Shown piece after piece: positions 1 through 7,141 of a stretch of DNA of 15,309 bases. Location: NCBI GenBank assembly GCA_965662885.1, contig CBFIJI010000050.1:1-15309 (forward strand), given 5' to 3'. How positions within the stretch are numbered: position 1 is the first letter of the stretch; every line of letters begins with the position of its first letter. The translations under genes were made by a program, and so were the position numbers. Under the pieces are notes generated by a model that saw only the letters and a list, made by a program, of their open reading frames with translations, ran no database searches and was not told where the DNA came from. The DNA is from CBFIJI01 sp965662885. Its GTDB lineage: Bacteria > Bacteroidota > Bacteroidia > Flavobacteriales > Flavobacteriaceae.

Positions 1-1
1 G

Positions 2-670
2 CAGGTTTCGGAAATGGTAGCGACAGCTAAAAAGCATCAAGTGTTTCTTATGGAGGCTTTCTGGACACGTTTTAACCCTGTTTATCGAAAAGCCAAGCAA
101 ATGGTTGCCGATGGTAAAATCGGGACTTTAAGCTATATTAATGCTTCATTTAGTTTTTATGCTATGGATAGAGAAATGGATTCCAGAATCCTTGCTATTG
201 AAAAAGGGGGAGGTGCCTTGTTGGATATTGGAGTCTATCCCATTTTTTTAGCCTATTCTCTTTTAGGAATACCAAAGAAAATACATGCTACTGCTAATCA
301 ATTGGAGAATGGTGCTGACATCCAAACAGCCATGATTTTTGAGTATCCAAAGGCGCAAGCTATATTGTATTCAGGATTTACAAATGATGAGCAAATGATT
401 GCAAAAATTTGTGGATCTGAGGGGTCAATCCATTTAGGACCTCGTTGGCACGAAGCTCGAACCTTATCCTATTTTAAAAATGATGAGGAGGAACAAATTC
501 CTTTTCAACTTTTGGGGAAAGGCTATTCTTATGAAATTAATGAAGTACACAGTTGTCTGAATAATAAGGTTATTGAAAGTGACTTATGGTCACATCAAAA
601 TAGCTTAGAAATGGTTACAATAGTTGATGAAGTTCGGGAACAATGTGGCATCAACTATGCTACTGATTAA
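2..670 (+). CDS. Gfo/Idh/MocA family oxidoreductase, C-terminal part (5' end outside window)
   Basis: Partial gene: the reading frame is open from base 2, before the first ATG at 14, so the start and the NAD(P)-binding Rossmann domain with its EKP motif lie upstream of the window. What remains is the substrate-binding alpha/beta domain. The stretch FLMEAFWTRFNP is typical of the subgroup containing dihydrodiol dehydrogenase and glucose-fructose oxidoreductase. The GGGALLDIGVYP segment places a Tyr where many family members have the catalytic His, also a trait of that subgroup. The expected reaction is NAD(P)-dependent oxidation or reduction of a sugar or related hydroxy compound in the cytoplasm; the substrate cannot be read from the sequence. 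There is no signal peptide in the visible part. The gene ends 101 bases before tRNA-His, and no clear terminator hairpin is visible after it. Confidence 0.85.
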   Translation, partial: QVSEMVATAKKHQVFLMEAFWTRFNPVYRKAKQMVADGKIGTLSYINASFSFYAMDREMDSRILAIEKGGGALLDIGVYPIFLAYSLLGIPKKIHATANQLENGADIQTAMIFEYPKAQAILYSGFTNDEQMIAKICGSEGSIHLGPRWHEARTLSYFKNDEEEQIPFQLLGKGYSYEINEVHSCLNNKVIESDLWSHQNSLEMVTIVDEVREQCGINYATD

Positions 671-731
671 AAAAAATAAAGGGATCATTCAGCTGCCGGG
701 GTAATCATTTTAAATTGTCCTCACTAATTTA

Positions 732-760
732 TTGAAATATTAAAAAAAGAATTAAATTTG
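732..760 (+). promoter_or_regulatory. Promoter of tRNA-His (Bacteroidetes -33/-7 type)
   Basis: TTG at 732-734 and TAAATTTG at 753-760, separated by 18 bases, match the Bacteroidetes consensus TTTG-N(17-23)-TAnnTTTG. Transcription would begin around 765-767, a few bases before the tRNA at 772. This is one of the best promoter matches in the window. Confidence 0.7.
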
Positions 761-771
761 CGCACTTAAAC

Positions 772-846
772 GGTGGTTGTAGCTCAGTTGGTTAGAGCGC
801 TAGATTGTGGTTCTAGAGGTCGCCGGTTCGAAACCGGTCTTCCACC
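772..846 (+). tRNA. tRNA-His (anticodon GTG)
   Basis: A full cloverleaf can be drawn. The D arm is GCTC/GAGC, the anticodon stem is CTAGA/TCTAG with loop TTGTGGT (anticodon GTG), and the T arm is GCCGG/CCGGT with loop TTCGAAA. The extra G at position -1 (base 772) opposite C73 (846) is the histidine identity element. CCA is not encoded and must be added after transcription. In the acceptor stem, positions 5 and 6 (TT) face 67 and 68 (TT), giving two adjacent U-U mismatches; see findings. Confidence 0.95.
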
Positions 847-847
847 C

Positions 848-884
848 AAAAACCCTTGAAATTATATTTTCAAGGGTTTTTTTG
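848..884. terminator. Rho-independent terminator, probably bidirectional
   Basis: An 11-bp perfect stem, 851-861 with 868-878, has a 6-base loop. A T-run follows on the plus strand (877-883), and an A-run precedes it (848-852), which gives a T-run on the minus strand. It lies between tRNA-His (plus) and the beta-barrel gene ending at 903 (minus), so it can end transcription from both sides. Confidence 0.85.
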
Positions 885-902
885 TTTTAAATGTAGGCAA
901 CC

Positions 903-1556
903 TCAAAAAGAATATCCAATTCCGATATTTCCGATAAGTATTCCGTTTTCTCCAATACCTGGAATTTTAGGGATCTCTTGAGAAGTTTCTATTTGTATTC
1001 CATTGGATGCTGTGGCAAGGAAAACAAGTTTTTCAGGTATTTCACCTTTACCATATCCAATTTCAAAACGGAAAAATAAACGCCTTGATGTTTTATAACC
1101 TAGTTTAAAATTGTAGGTGTCTATTTTTAGGTCAGTACTCCCTGAACCAAGCAATTGATTTTCTAAGGATATTTCATTAAACGAAATATTTGAATTTAAG
1201 CTTCCTTTGGAGACACTTCCATAAATTCCATTTCCGCGCCCATTCAAGTAAACACTCAATCCGTACTCTAAGTAATTATGGTCAAGTGATTCACTCCCTT
1301 GAGAGTACTTAAATAAGCCATAATCAATAAAAGGCGCAATATGAATTCCTGCTACCGGAATTGAAATTTCTCCATTCAAGGATACGATATTCGGAATACC
1401 AACCTTCACGCCAAGAGAGAAAAGGGGGAGGTTGGATCTCCTATTTTGGATCAGGCTTTCTAAGCCAAGAAATTTCTTTTTTGGAGGAAGTACATCAGTA
1501 GCAAACAGAGAAGTACACAATAGGAATACTCCCATAAATAAATAGGTTTTTTTCAT
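903..1556 (-). CDS. Predicted outer-membrane beta-barrel protein, function unknown
   Basis: 217 residues. An N-terminal signal peptide is visible: KK near the start, hydrophobic LFMGVFLLCTSLFA at about residues 6-19, and a likely signal peptidase I site after the Ala. The mature part has alternating polar and hydrophobic residues, with many Gly and aromatic residues in short repeating strands, and it ends in GIGYSF, an aromatic C-terminus of the type recognised by the BAM machinery. I therefore infer a small barrel of roughly 8-10 strands in the outer membrane. I do not recognise a named family. It follows the M28 peptidase gene by 41 bases on the same strand and may be co-transcribed with it. 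The 3' end faces a bidirectional terminator. Confidence 0.65.
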   Translation of the reverse strand: MKKTYLFMGVFLLCTSLFATDVLPPKKKFLGLESLIQNRRSNLPLFSLGVKVGIPNIVSLNGEISIPVAGIHIAPFIDYGLFKYSQGSESLDHNYLEYGLSVYLNGRGNGIYGSVSKGSLNSNISFNEISLENQLLGSGSTDLKIDTYNFKLGYKTSRRLFFRFEIGYGKGEIPEKLVFLATASNGIQIETSQEIPKIPGIGENGILIGNIGIGYSF

Positions 1557-1597
1557 TGGAATTGGGGATTAAAAATTAATTAATTAGTAAAATTACA

Positions 1598-2575
1598 TTA
1601 TTTATTAAGTTTTATGCGTTGGTCTTGATTTGCAAGTTGCCATGCGGTATAAAAAATTAGCTGTGTTCTTTTTGCTAATAAATCGTATTCTATTTTATCG
1701 GGAGTATCACCTGGGCCATGGTAATCTTCATGCGTTCCATTAAAATAAAAGATAATTGGAATATTATTTTTTGCAAAATTGTAGTGATCACTTCTATAGT
1801 AAAAACGATTGGGATCTTTTTCGTCATTAAACGTATAGTCGAGAATTAGTTGGGTGTATTTTTTATTTGCAGCCTCAGAGATGTCATGGAGTTCTTGGCT
1901 GAGTTTATCCGCCCCAATCAAATAAATATAATTAGGATCTTTGTCCTTTCTTTTTGGATCAAGGCGACCCACCATATCTATATTTAAATTGGCTACTGTG
2001 TTGGCAAGAGGATACAATGGATGATCAGTATAATATTTAGAACCAAGCAGTCCTTTTTCTTCTCCGGTCACATGCAGGAAAACAATGGAACGTTTTGGAC
2101 CATTTCCATCTAAAGCTGCTTTTTTAAACGCTTCTGCTATCTCTAAAACAGCAACGGTTCCTGAACCATCATCATCAGCACCATTATAGATTTCACCATC
2201 ACGAACACCAACATGGTCGAGATGCGCTGAGATAACAATATACTCTTCTGGTTTTTCTGTTCCGGGGATAATCGCAACGACATTTTCAGTAGCAACATTT
2301 TTCCCTTTGATATTTAGGGTCATTTTCTGAAAATAATCTTCTGTTCCCACTGCTGCTTCTATAGCGGACATTTCATAGAAATGCTTTAAAAAATCAACAG
2401 CTAGTTTTTGTCCATCTGCTCCAGTATCACGACCTGAAAAATAATCAGAAGCATAAACGTACAACAACTCTTTAAGTTCTTTTGATGTAATACTGTTGGC
2501 ATATTCCGTTGCAACAGGAGTTTGTGCCTTAGTAATAAGCATTGCGCAAAAAAAGAGTAATGACAAGTATCTCAT
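1598..2575 (-). CDS. M28 family zinc metallopeptidase (aminopeptidase), secreted
   Basis: 325 residues with a signal peptide at residues 1-17, probable cleavage after TKA, so the enzyme is periplasmic or secreted. The M28 di-zinc site is complete: H118 and D120 in SAHLDH, the bridging D134 in NGADDDGSG, the catalytic E172 and ligand E173 in TGEEKG, D200 in NIDMVGR, and H286 in YHGPGDT. The order and spacing are those of family M28 aminopeptidases such as Streptomyces and Vibrio leucyl aminopeptidases, which remove N-terminal residues from peptides. There is no PA insert or C-terminal sorting domain, so the protein is about the minimal size for the family. It lies 34 bases after the DUF3050 gene and 41 bases before the barrel gene, both on the same strand. 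A Cys at residue 10 lies inside the hydrophobic core and is not a convincing lipobox. Confidence 0.92.
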   Translation of the reverse strand: MRYLSLLFFCAMLITKAQTPVATEYANSITSKELKELLYVYASDYFSGRDTGADGQKLAVDFLKHFYEMSAIEAAVGTEDYFQKMTLNIKGKNVATENVVAIIPGTEKPEEYIVISAHLDHVGVRDGEIYNGADDDGSGTVAVLEIAEAFKKAALDGNGPKRSIVFLHVTGEEKGLLGSKYYTDHPLYPLANTVANLNIDMVGRLDPKRKDKDPNYIYLIGADKLSQELHDISEAANKKYTQLILDYTFNDEKDPNRFYYRSDHYNFAKNNIPIIFYFNGTHEDYHGPGDTPDKIEYDLLAKRTQLIFYTAWQLANQDQRIKLNK

Positions 2576-2609
2576 AGTGATGGATTATAGTTATTGTTGT
2601 AATATAGTT

Positions 2610-3386
2610 TTATGTAGAAACTCTATTGAGATTAATAGCATTGTGTATGCCATCCCAGAGCGCTAATCTATTTTTCATAGCTAATATAGAATAATTTAGT
2701 GCATCTTCGCACTTTTTTGGATCATCTCCACAAAGAGTTTGAATCATTTCAAGCGCTAAAGGTCCATGTTCCCCAGAATCAACCTCAATATGGCGCTCAA
2801 AGTAGTACACCAAATCTTTCGCATTAATCGTTTTGTCTTGAGCAATTTTTTTTATGATTTCAATAAACATATCAGGGATAAGATCCTCTCTTCCAAAGGT
2901 GAAAACAGCTGCCACAATATGAGGCTTTCCTGTTTGGATAGTCTTAAAAGTGAAGGTCAAAAAATTTTGAATATATGCAGGTAGATTTGCTTTATTGATA
3001 TGGTCATTAATGTTTTCTAAACTGTCAATACCGTTTACGAAGTTCGTAACTTTTTTAGTATCAGCACCCAATTGGACCATTGCTTCTAAATACATTTCAT
3101 AATGACTGTTTGCAGCACCCATTCTATTAACATCCGATTCTTCTCCCCACACGATTTCATTTATTAAACGTGCCGCTTTTGGAAAGCCTGACGGCTTCCA
3201 TGGTAAAGAAGTTGTGGTTAATGAATTTTGTAATGACTTTAATAAAGACATAAAATCCCAAACGGCAAATACATGAAGTTCCATAAAGACCTTTATGTCG
3301 CTTATGGAGGTCATTTGATTGTAAATGGGATGATTTACAAGCTTTTTTTTGAAGGGATTTAACTCTTTTTCAATTCTTTCTATCAT
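2610..3386 (-). CDS. DUF3050 family protein, heme-oxygenase-like fold, possible diiron oxidase
   Basis: 258 residues, no signal peptide, so cytoplasmic. The segments NHPIYNQM, MELHVFAVWDFMSLLK and YYFERHIEVDSGEHG are what I recall as the hallmarks of DUF3050, a family placed in the heme oxygenase/TenA-like all-helical clan; no function has been established that I know of. Candidate metal ligands are spaced much like those of heme-oxygenase-like diiron oxidases (CADD, SznF, BesC): E82 or E83 followed by H95, then E167, then H199, D203 and H207. This would give a 3-His/3-carboxylate set, but that is my inference, made without an alignment. The gene begins a possible three-gene minus-strand unit with the M28 peptidase and a barrel protein. 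An alternative is a TenA- or PqqC-like protein without metal. Confidence 0.8.
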   Translation of the reverse strand: MIERIEKELNPFKKKLVNHPIYNQMTSISDIKVFMELHVFAVWDFMSLLKSLQNSLTTTSLPWKPSGFPKAARLINEIVWGEESDVNRMGAANSHYEMYLEAMVQLGADTKKVTNFVNGIDSLENINDHINKANLPAYIQNFLTFTFKTIQTGKPHIVAAVFTFGREDLIPDMFIEIIKKIAQDKTINAKDLVYYFERHIEVDSGEHGPLALEMIQTLCGDDPKKCEDALNYSILAMKNRLALWDGIHNAINLNRVST

Positions 3387-3406
3387 AATCCAGTAAATTC
3401 AAAGTA

Positions 3407-3414
3407 CAAATATA
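3407..3414 (-). promoter_or_regulatory. -7 box upstream of the DUF3050 gene
   Basis: On the minus strand this reads TATATTTG, a perfect TAnnTTTG box. The expected start is near 3400, giving a leader of about 14 bases before the ATG at 3386. No TTG is visible at the -33 distance, so only half of the promoter is supported. Confidence 0.5.
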
Positions 3415-3647
3415 TCTATTTATAGCTAAAAATCATTTTAAAAGAGGAAGTGAATAGCACATATTAATATGAATTTTATGGAACTTATATGATAGCAGTT
3501 TTAAAATGTAATGGGAGAAAAGGGAATACGATTTTTTCTTCTTTGTCAAAAGAATAAGTAAACCAATTAATAGATACCATGAGGACTATTTTGTTTAATA
3601 GCAAACAATTTAACCCTTATTGTATTTAAAATAACAAATAAAGCGAG

Positions 3648-3655
3648 TATTTTTG
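3648..3655 (+). promoter_or_regulatory. -7 box directly upstream of the HMG-CoA-lyase-like gene
   Basis: TATTTTTG matches TAnnTTTG exactly and ends 5 bases before the ATG at 3661. A start 5-7 bases downstream would fall on or next to the start codon, giving a leaderless or nearly leaderless mRNA. The nearest TTG (3620-3622) is 25 bases upstream, slightly farther than usual. The preceding gap, 3387-3660, otherwise holds only a 6-bp inverted repeat (TTGTTT at 3591-3596, AAACAA at 3603-3608) and the palindrome CATATTAATATG at 3460-3471; I see no gene in it. Confidence 0.5.
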
Positions 3656-3660
3656 TAACG

Positions 3661-4518
3661 ATGCAAAAGCTAAAGATTATAGAATGTCCTAGGGATGCTA
3701 TGCAAGGCTTTAAGGAATTTATACCTACCGAAAAGAAATTGGCCTACATACAATCCTTACTCGATGTTGGATATGATACGATTGATTGTGGGAGTTTTGT
3801 TTCCCCAAAAGCGGTTCCTCAAATGCGGGATACCGCAACATTAATTAATGCGTTAGATTGCTCCAAATCGAAGTCAAAACTTTTAGTTATTGTGGCCAAT
3901 GAAAGAGGTGCTGAAGAGGCATGTCAGTTTGATAAAATTGATTATTTAGGGTATCCATTTTCTATTTCTGAGAATTTTCAAATGCGAAATACACATAAGA
4001 CAATAGAACAATCGGTTACCGTTTTAAAAAATATCCTATCTATTGCTGAAAGAAGCAATAAAGAGGTAGTTCTTTATTTATCAATGGGGTTTGGAAATCC
4101 TTATGGAGACCCATGGAATATTGACATTGTAAATCAGTGGGTTGAGCGATTAGTGATGCTTAATATTACCATAATTTCACTTTCTGACACGGTAGGTAGC
4201 GCACAACCGAAAGACATCACTAATGTTTTCAATAGTCTTATTAAAAAATTTCCTGAAGTAGAATTTGGAGCACATTTTCATACAGCACCAGAGGCTTGGT
4301 ATGAAAAAATAAATGCTGCTTTTGTTGCTGGATGTAAACGTTTTGATTCTGCAATCAAAGGATGGGGAGGTTGTCCAATGGCACAAAATGCGTTGGTTGG
4401 AAACATGCCAACTGAAAAACTCATTTCTTATTTATTATCACAAAAAGTAGTGCTTGAAATTAATACTTTGGCTTTTGAAAGTGCATATAATCAATCACAT
4501 CAAGTTTTTTCAAAGTAA
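3661..4518 (+). CDS. HMG-CoA lyase family protein (divergent)
   Basis: 285 residues, cytoplasmic, near the usual length for bacterial 3-hydroxy-3-methylglutaryl-CoA lyase, which splits HMG-CoA into acetyl-CoA and acetoacetate at the end of leucine breakdown. A single TIM-barrel domain is visible. Residues matching the family's active site are R11-D12 (ECPRD), the metal-binding pair H205 and H207 (AHFHT), the catalytic Cys C238 in GWGGCPMAQ, and N248 (VGN). D176 sits in LSDTVG. Departures from the human enzyme as I remember it are Asp at residue 42 where the SFVSPK region normally has Glu, HFHTAP in place of HCHDTYG, and GWGGCPM in place of GLGGCPY. It stands alone on the plus strand, without other leucine-degradation genes beside it. 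The family is clear; the exact acyl-CoA substrate is less certain. Confidence 0.85.
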   Translation: MQKLKIIECPRDAMQGFKEFIPTEKKLAYIQSLLDVGYDTIDCGSFVSPKAVPQMRDTATLINALDCSKSKSKLLVIVANERGAEEACQFDKIDYLGYPFSISENFQMRNTHKTIEQSVTVLKNILSIAERSNKEVVLYLSMGFGNPYGDPWNIDIVNQWVERLVMLNITIISLSDTVGSAQPKDITNVFNSLIKKFPEVEFGAHFHTAPEAWYEKINAAFVAGCKRFDSAIKGWGGCPMAQNALVGNMPTEKLISYLLSQKVVLEINTLAFESAYNQSHQVFSK

Positions 4519-4661
4519 ATTAAACTATTGAGACCTACTTTAAATGGAATTTTAAGTTCTGTTTTTTTACAACCGCCCCCTTCAATAAGGATCTAATTTA
4601 TAGGAAGAAGAAGAAAACAGAGAAGGAAAATGATTACTAGCATTGCCTATCAATATTTTCG

Positions 4662-4669
4662 TATATTTA
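4662..4669 (+). promoter_or_regulatory. -7 box of guaB
   Basis: TATATTTA has one mismatch to TAnnTTTG, and TTG at 4643-4645 lies 16 bases upstream. The start would be near 4674-4676, giving a leader of about 25 bases that consists mostly of an inverted repeat. Confidence 0.45.
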
Positions 4670-4673
4670 CACG

Positions 4674-4694
4674 CAATTAATTCAAAATTAATTG
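4674..4694 (+). repeat. Perfect 9-bp inverted repeat in the guaB leader
   Basis: CAATTAATT (4674-4682) and AATTAATTG (4686-4694) are perfect reverse complements with a 3-base spacer, ending 4 bases before the guaB ATG. If the upstream -7 box is real, the mRNA would begin with this stem-loop. It could equally be an operator for a dimeric protein. It is only A/T apart from the outer C-G pair, so chance cannot be excluded. Confidence 0.5.
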
Positions 4695-4698
4695 TAAC

Positions 4699-6165
4699 AT
4701 GGATACCAACAAATTCTTCGGCTTGGGACTAACTTATGATGATGTTCTTCTAGTTCCTTCTTACTCCGAAATTCTTCCAAGAGAAGTTTCAATCAAGACC
4801 CGTTTTAGTAAAAATATAGAACTTAATGTTCCTATTGTATCGGCAGCCATGGATACCGTTACCGAAAGTTCCATGGCAATTGCTATGGCAAGAGAGGGGG
4901 GGATTGGTGTCTTGCATAAAAACATGACCATCCAAGAACAAGCCAGTAAAGTGCGAACTGTTAAACGTTCAGAATCTGGAATGATTTTAGATCCTGTTAT
5001 TCTAGAAACTGATGCATTGGTCAAAGATGCAAAACAAAATATGGCTTATTATAAAATTGGAGGTATTCCAATTGTTGATAAAGAGGGTAAGCTTGAGGGA
5101 ATTGTTACCAATCGAGATTTACGATTTGAAAAAGACAACAATCGTTCTGTTAAAGAAGTAATGACCTCAAAAAATTTGATAACTGTGAAAGCAGGAACTT
5201 CTCTTGAGGATGCAGAAATTATACTGCAGACACATAAAATTGAAAAACTTCCTGTGGTTGATTCGGAATATAAATTAATTGGTCTGATTACTTTTCGTGA
5301 CATTTCAAAACATACTGAAAAACCACATTCAAACAAAGATAAATTTGGACGACTTCGTGTAGCTGCGGCTGTTGGGGTTACATTTGATGTTTTAGATCGT
5401 GTTGCGGCTTTGGTAGCTTCTAATGTAGATGCCATTGTTATTGATACTGCACATGGTCATACCAAAGGGGTAGCCGATGTGATCAAGAAAGTTAAAAATA
5501 GTTTTCCTGAGTTAGATCTTGTTGTAGGGAATGTGGCCACTGGAGAAGCAGCAAAATATTTAGTTGCTAATGGGGCAGATGCTGTTAAAGTTGGTATTGG
5601 ACCTGGGTCCATTTGTACAACCCGGGTGATTGCTGGGGTTGGTTTTCCTCAGCTATCAGCTATTGATGAAGTCGCAAAAGCAATTAAAGGTTCGGGAGTT
5701 CCTATTATTGCTGATGGTGGAATTCGCTACACCGGAGACATTCCTAAAGCTATTGCAGCCGGTGCTGATTCCGTGATGTTGGGATCTTTACTTGCTGGAA
5801 CAAAAGAATCTCCGGGGGAAACAGTGATCTTTGAGGGACGTAAATTTAAAACGTATCGTGGAATGGGATCTATTGAAGCAATGAATAAAGGGAGTAAAGA
5901 CCGTTACTTTCAAGATGTTGAGGATGATCTAAAAAAATTAGTCCCAGAAGGTATTGTTGGACGTGTTCCATATAAAGGAAATCTTTATGAAAGTCTTCAC
6001 CAATTTATTGGAGGATTACGCTCAGGGATGGGGTATTGCGGTGCCAAAGACATTGAAACCTTGAAGAAGGTTGGTAAATTTGTTCAAATTACTTCTTCGG
6101 GAATTCGCGAGAGTCACCCACATAACATAAGTATTACAAAAGAAGCCCCTAATTATAGTCCGTGA
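4699..6165 (+). CDS. guaB: Inosine-5'-monophosphate dehydrogenase
   Basis: 488 residues, the usual length for a bacterial IMPDH. It oxidises IMP to XMP with NAD+, the first committed step of GMP synthesis, in the cytoplasm. The N-terminal strand LTYDDVLLVPSYSEI is diagnostic. A Bateman module with two CBS domains occupies about residues 95-205 and is inserted in the TIM barrel. The catalytic loop GPGSICTTR contains the nucleophile C306. The IMP phosphate site follows in IADGGIRYTGD, and the mobile flap has R402-Y403 in KDRYFQ. Everything needed for activity is present. The next gene starts 124 bases downstream; that gap has no clear terminator or promoter. Confidence 0.98.
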   Translation: MDTNKFFGLGLTYDDVLLVPSYSEILPREVSIKTRFSKNIELNVPIVSAAMDTVTESSMAIAMAREGGIGVLHKNMTIQEQASKVRTVKRSESGMILDPVILETDALVKDAKQNMAYYKIGGIPIVDKEGKLEGIVTNRDLRFEKDNNRSVKEVMTSKNLITVKAGTSLEDAEIILQTHKIEKLPVVDSEYKLIGLITFRDISKHTEKPHSNKDKFGRLRVAAAVGVTFDVLDRVAALVASNVDAIVIDTAHGHTKGVADVIKKVKNSFPELDLVVGNVATGEAAKYLVANGADAVKVGIGPGSICTTRVIAGVGFPQLSAIDEVAKAIKGSGVPIIADGGIRYTGDIPKAIAAGADSVMLGSLLAGTKESPGETVIFEGRKFKTYRGMGSIEAMNKGSKDRYFQDVEDDLKKLVPEGIVGRVPYKGNLYESLHQFIGGLRSGMGYCGAKDIETLKKVGKFVQITSSGIRESHPHNISITKEAPNYSP

Positions 6166-6289
6166 TTCGTTATGCTATTTTGAGTAGTAAGGAATGATTA
6201 AAAATCTTTATTCTCTCTAATACTTTAACTTTAAAATAAAAAATGAGCACCTTCAATTATTGACTTTTTCATCATAATTATCTCTTTTC

Positions 6290-7141
6290 ATGAAATTTAA
6301 ATTCCTTTTTACACCCTTTTTTCTTGCGTTCATTTTTTTAAAATGCAATTCCTTTACGGTATCGCAAGATGATGTGGTTGCTCGTGTTGGAAATAATTAT
6401 TTTTATCGTTCTGATTTGGAAAGTAGCTTGGAAAAAAGTTTAAGCATGCAAGACAGTTTGGTGAAAACAAACAGTATCATCAATGATTGGGCACGAGGTA
6501 TTTTACTTCAAGAACGTTCGTTGGTCAATCTTTCCGAAACTAAGATTGCGAGTTTAGAACAGTTAGTTGAAGAATACAGGATAGATGTTTTTTCAAATGC
6601 CTATAAAGCTTTTGTGATCAAAGCCTCACTCGATACGATTGTTTCAGATGAGGAAGTGCTTTCCTTTTTCGACTCCAATAAATCAATTTTTAGGCTGAAT
6701 CAGCCGTTATATCAGATACGTTATATAAAGATTCCCTTTGACAATGTAGATCGTTCAACGATCAAAAAACGATTTCGACTTTTTTCTGAGGATGATCGTA
6801 AGTTTTTGGACTCTTTAACCTATCAGTTTTCTTCTTATTTCTTAAATGAAAAGGCTTGGATTTCTAAAAGTGAATTGTTTAATAAATTACCTTTTTTGAA
6901 TAATGATAATTTAAAACAATACATAAAAAAATCACAATTTTTTGAAGTTAAGGACTCATTAGGACTATATTTGTTGCAAGTACAAGATTTTATAGAACGT
7001 AATGAAATTGCTCCCATAGAACATATCCAACCTACCATTCAAAATATCATTTTGAATAAAAGAAAACGAGAATTTTTAAATCAATTTAATACAGAAATTT
7101 TACAAGATGCAATCAAAACAAAAAAACTTGAAATCTACTAG
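6290..7141 (+). CDS. PpiC/SurA-like periplasmic protein with degenerate parvulin region
   Basis: 283 residues. It has an N-terminal hydrophobic segment of about 20 residues ending in FLKCNS, so it is exported; Cys20 may be a lipid-attachment site, but Lys at -1 makes the lipobox atypical. The mature protein begins VVARVGNNYFYRSDL, the pattern that opens SurA-type chaperone domains, and a helical region follows. A segment at about residues 140-230 (QIRYIKIPF onward) has the place of a parvulin domain but lacks the usual GG and FGWH signatures, so isomerase activity is doubtful. The last 35 bases overlap the start of the next gene, which encodes a clearer SurA homologue, so the two are very probably co-transcribed and work together in escorting outer-membrane proteins. 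The order guaB, this protein, SurA is, as I recall, common in flavobacteria. Confidence 0.75.
   Translation: MKFKFLFTPFFLAFIFLKCNSFTVSQDDVVARVGNNYFYRSDLESSLEKSLSMQDSLVKTNSIINDWARGILLQERSLVNLSETKIASLEQLVEEYRIDVFSNAYKAFVIKASLDTIVSDEEVLSFFDSNKSIFRLNQPLYQIRYIKIPFDNVDRSTIKKRFRLFSEDDRKFLDSLTYQFSSYFLNEKAWISKSELFNKLPFLNNDNLKQYIKKSQFFEVKDSLGLYLLQVQDFIERNEIAPIEHIQPTIQNIILNKRKREFLNQFNTEILQDAIKTKKLEIY

Noticed and set aside
2766..2984. Open frame on the plus strand inside the DUF3050 gene
   Set aside because: It is antisense to a well-supported coding region, has no recognisable domain and no promoter of its own; it is a shadow.
3460..3471. Palindrome CATATTAATATG in the 3387-3660 gap
   Set aside because: AT-only apart from its ends and far from any start; easily due to base composition.
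4761..5435. Two minus-strand open frames inside guaB
   Set aside because: The guaB frame is certain, and these read as low-complexity Ser/Thr-rich antisense products.
6260..6290. TTG plus TATCTCTT as a promoter for the first PpiC/SurA-like gene
   Set aside because: The -7 box has two mismatches and the spacing is 16; co-transcription with guaB is at least as likely.
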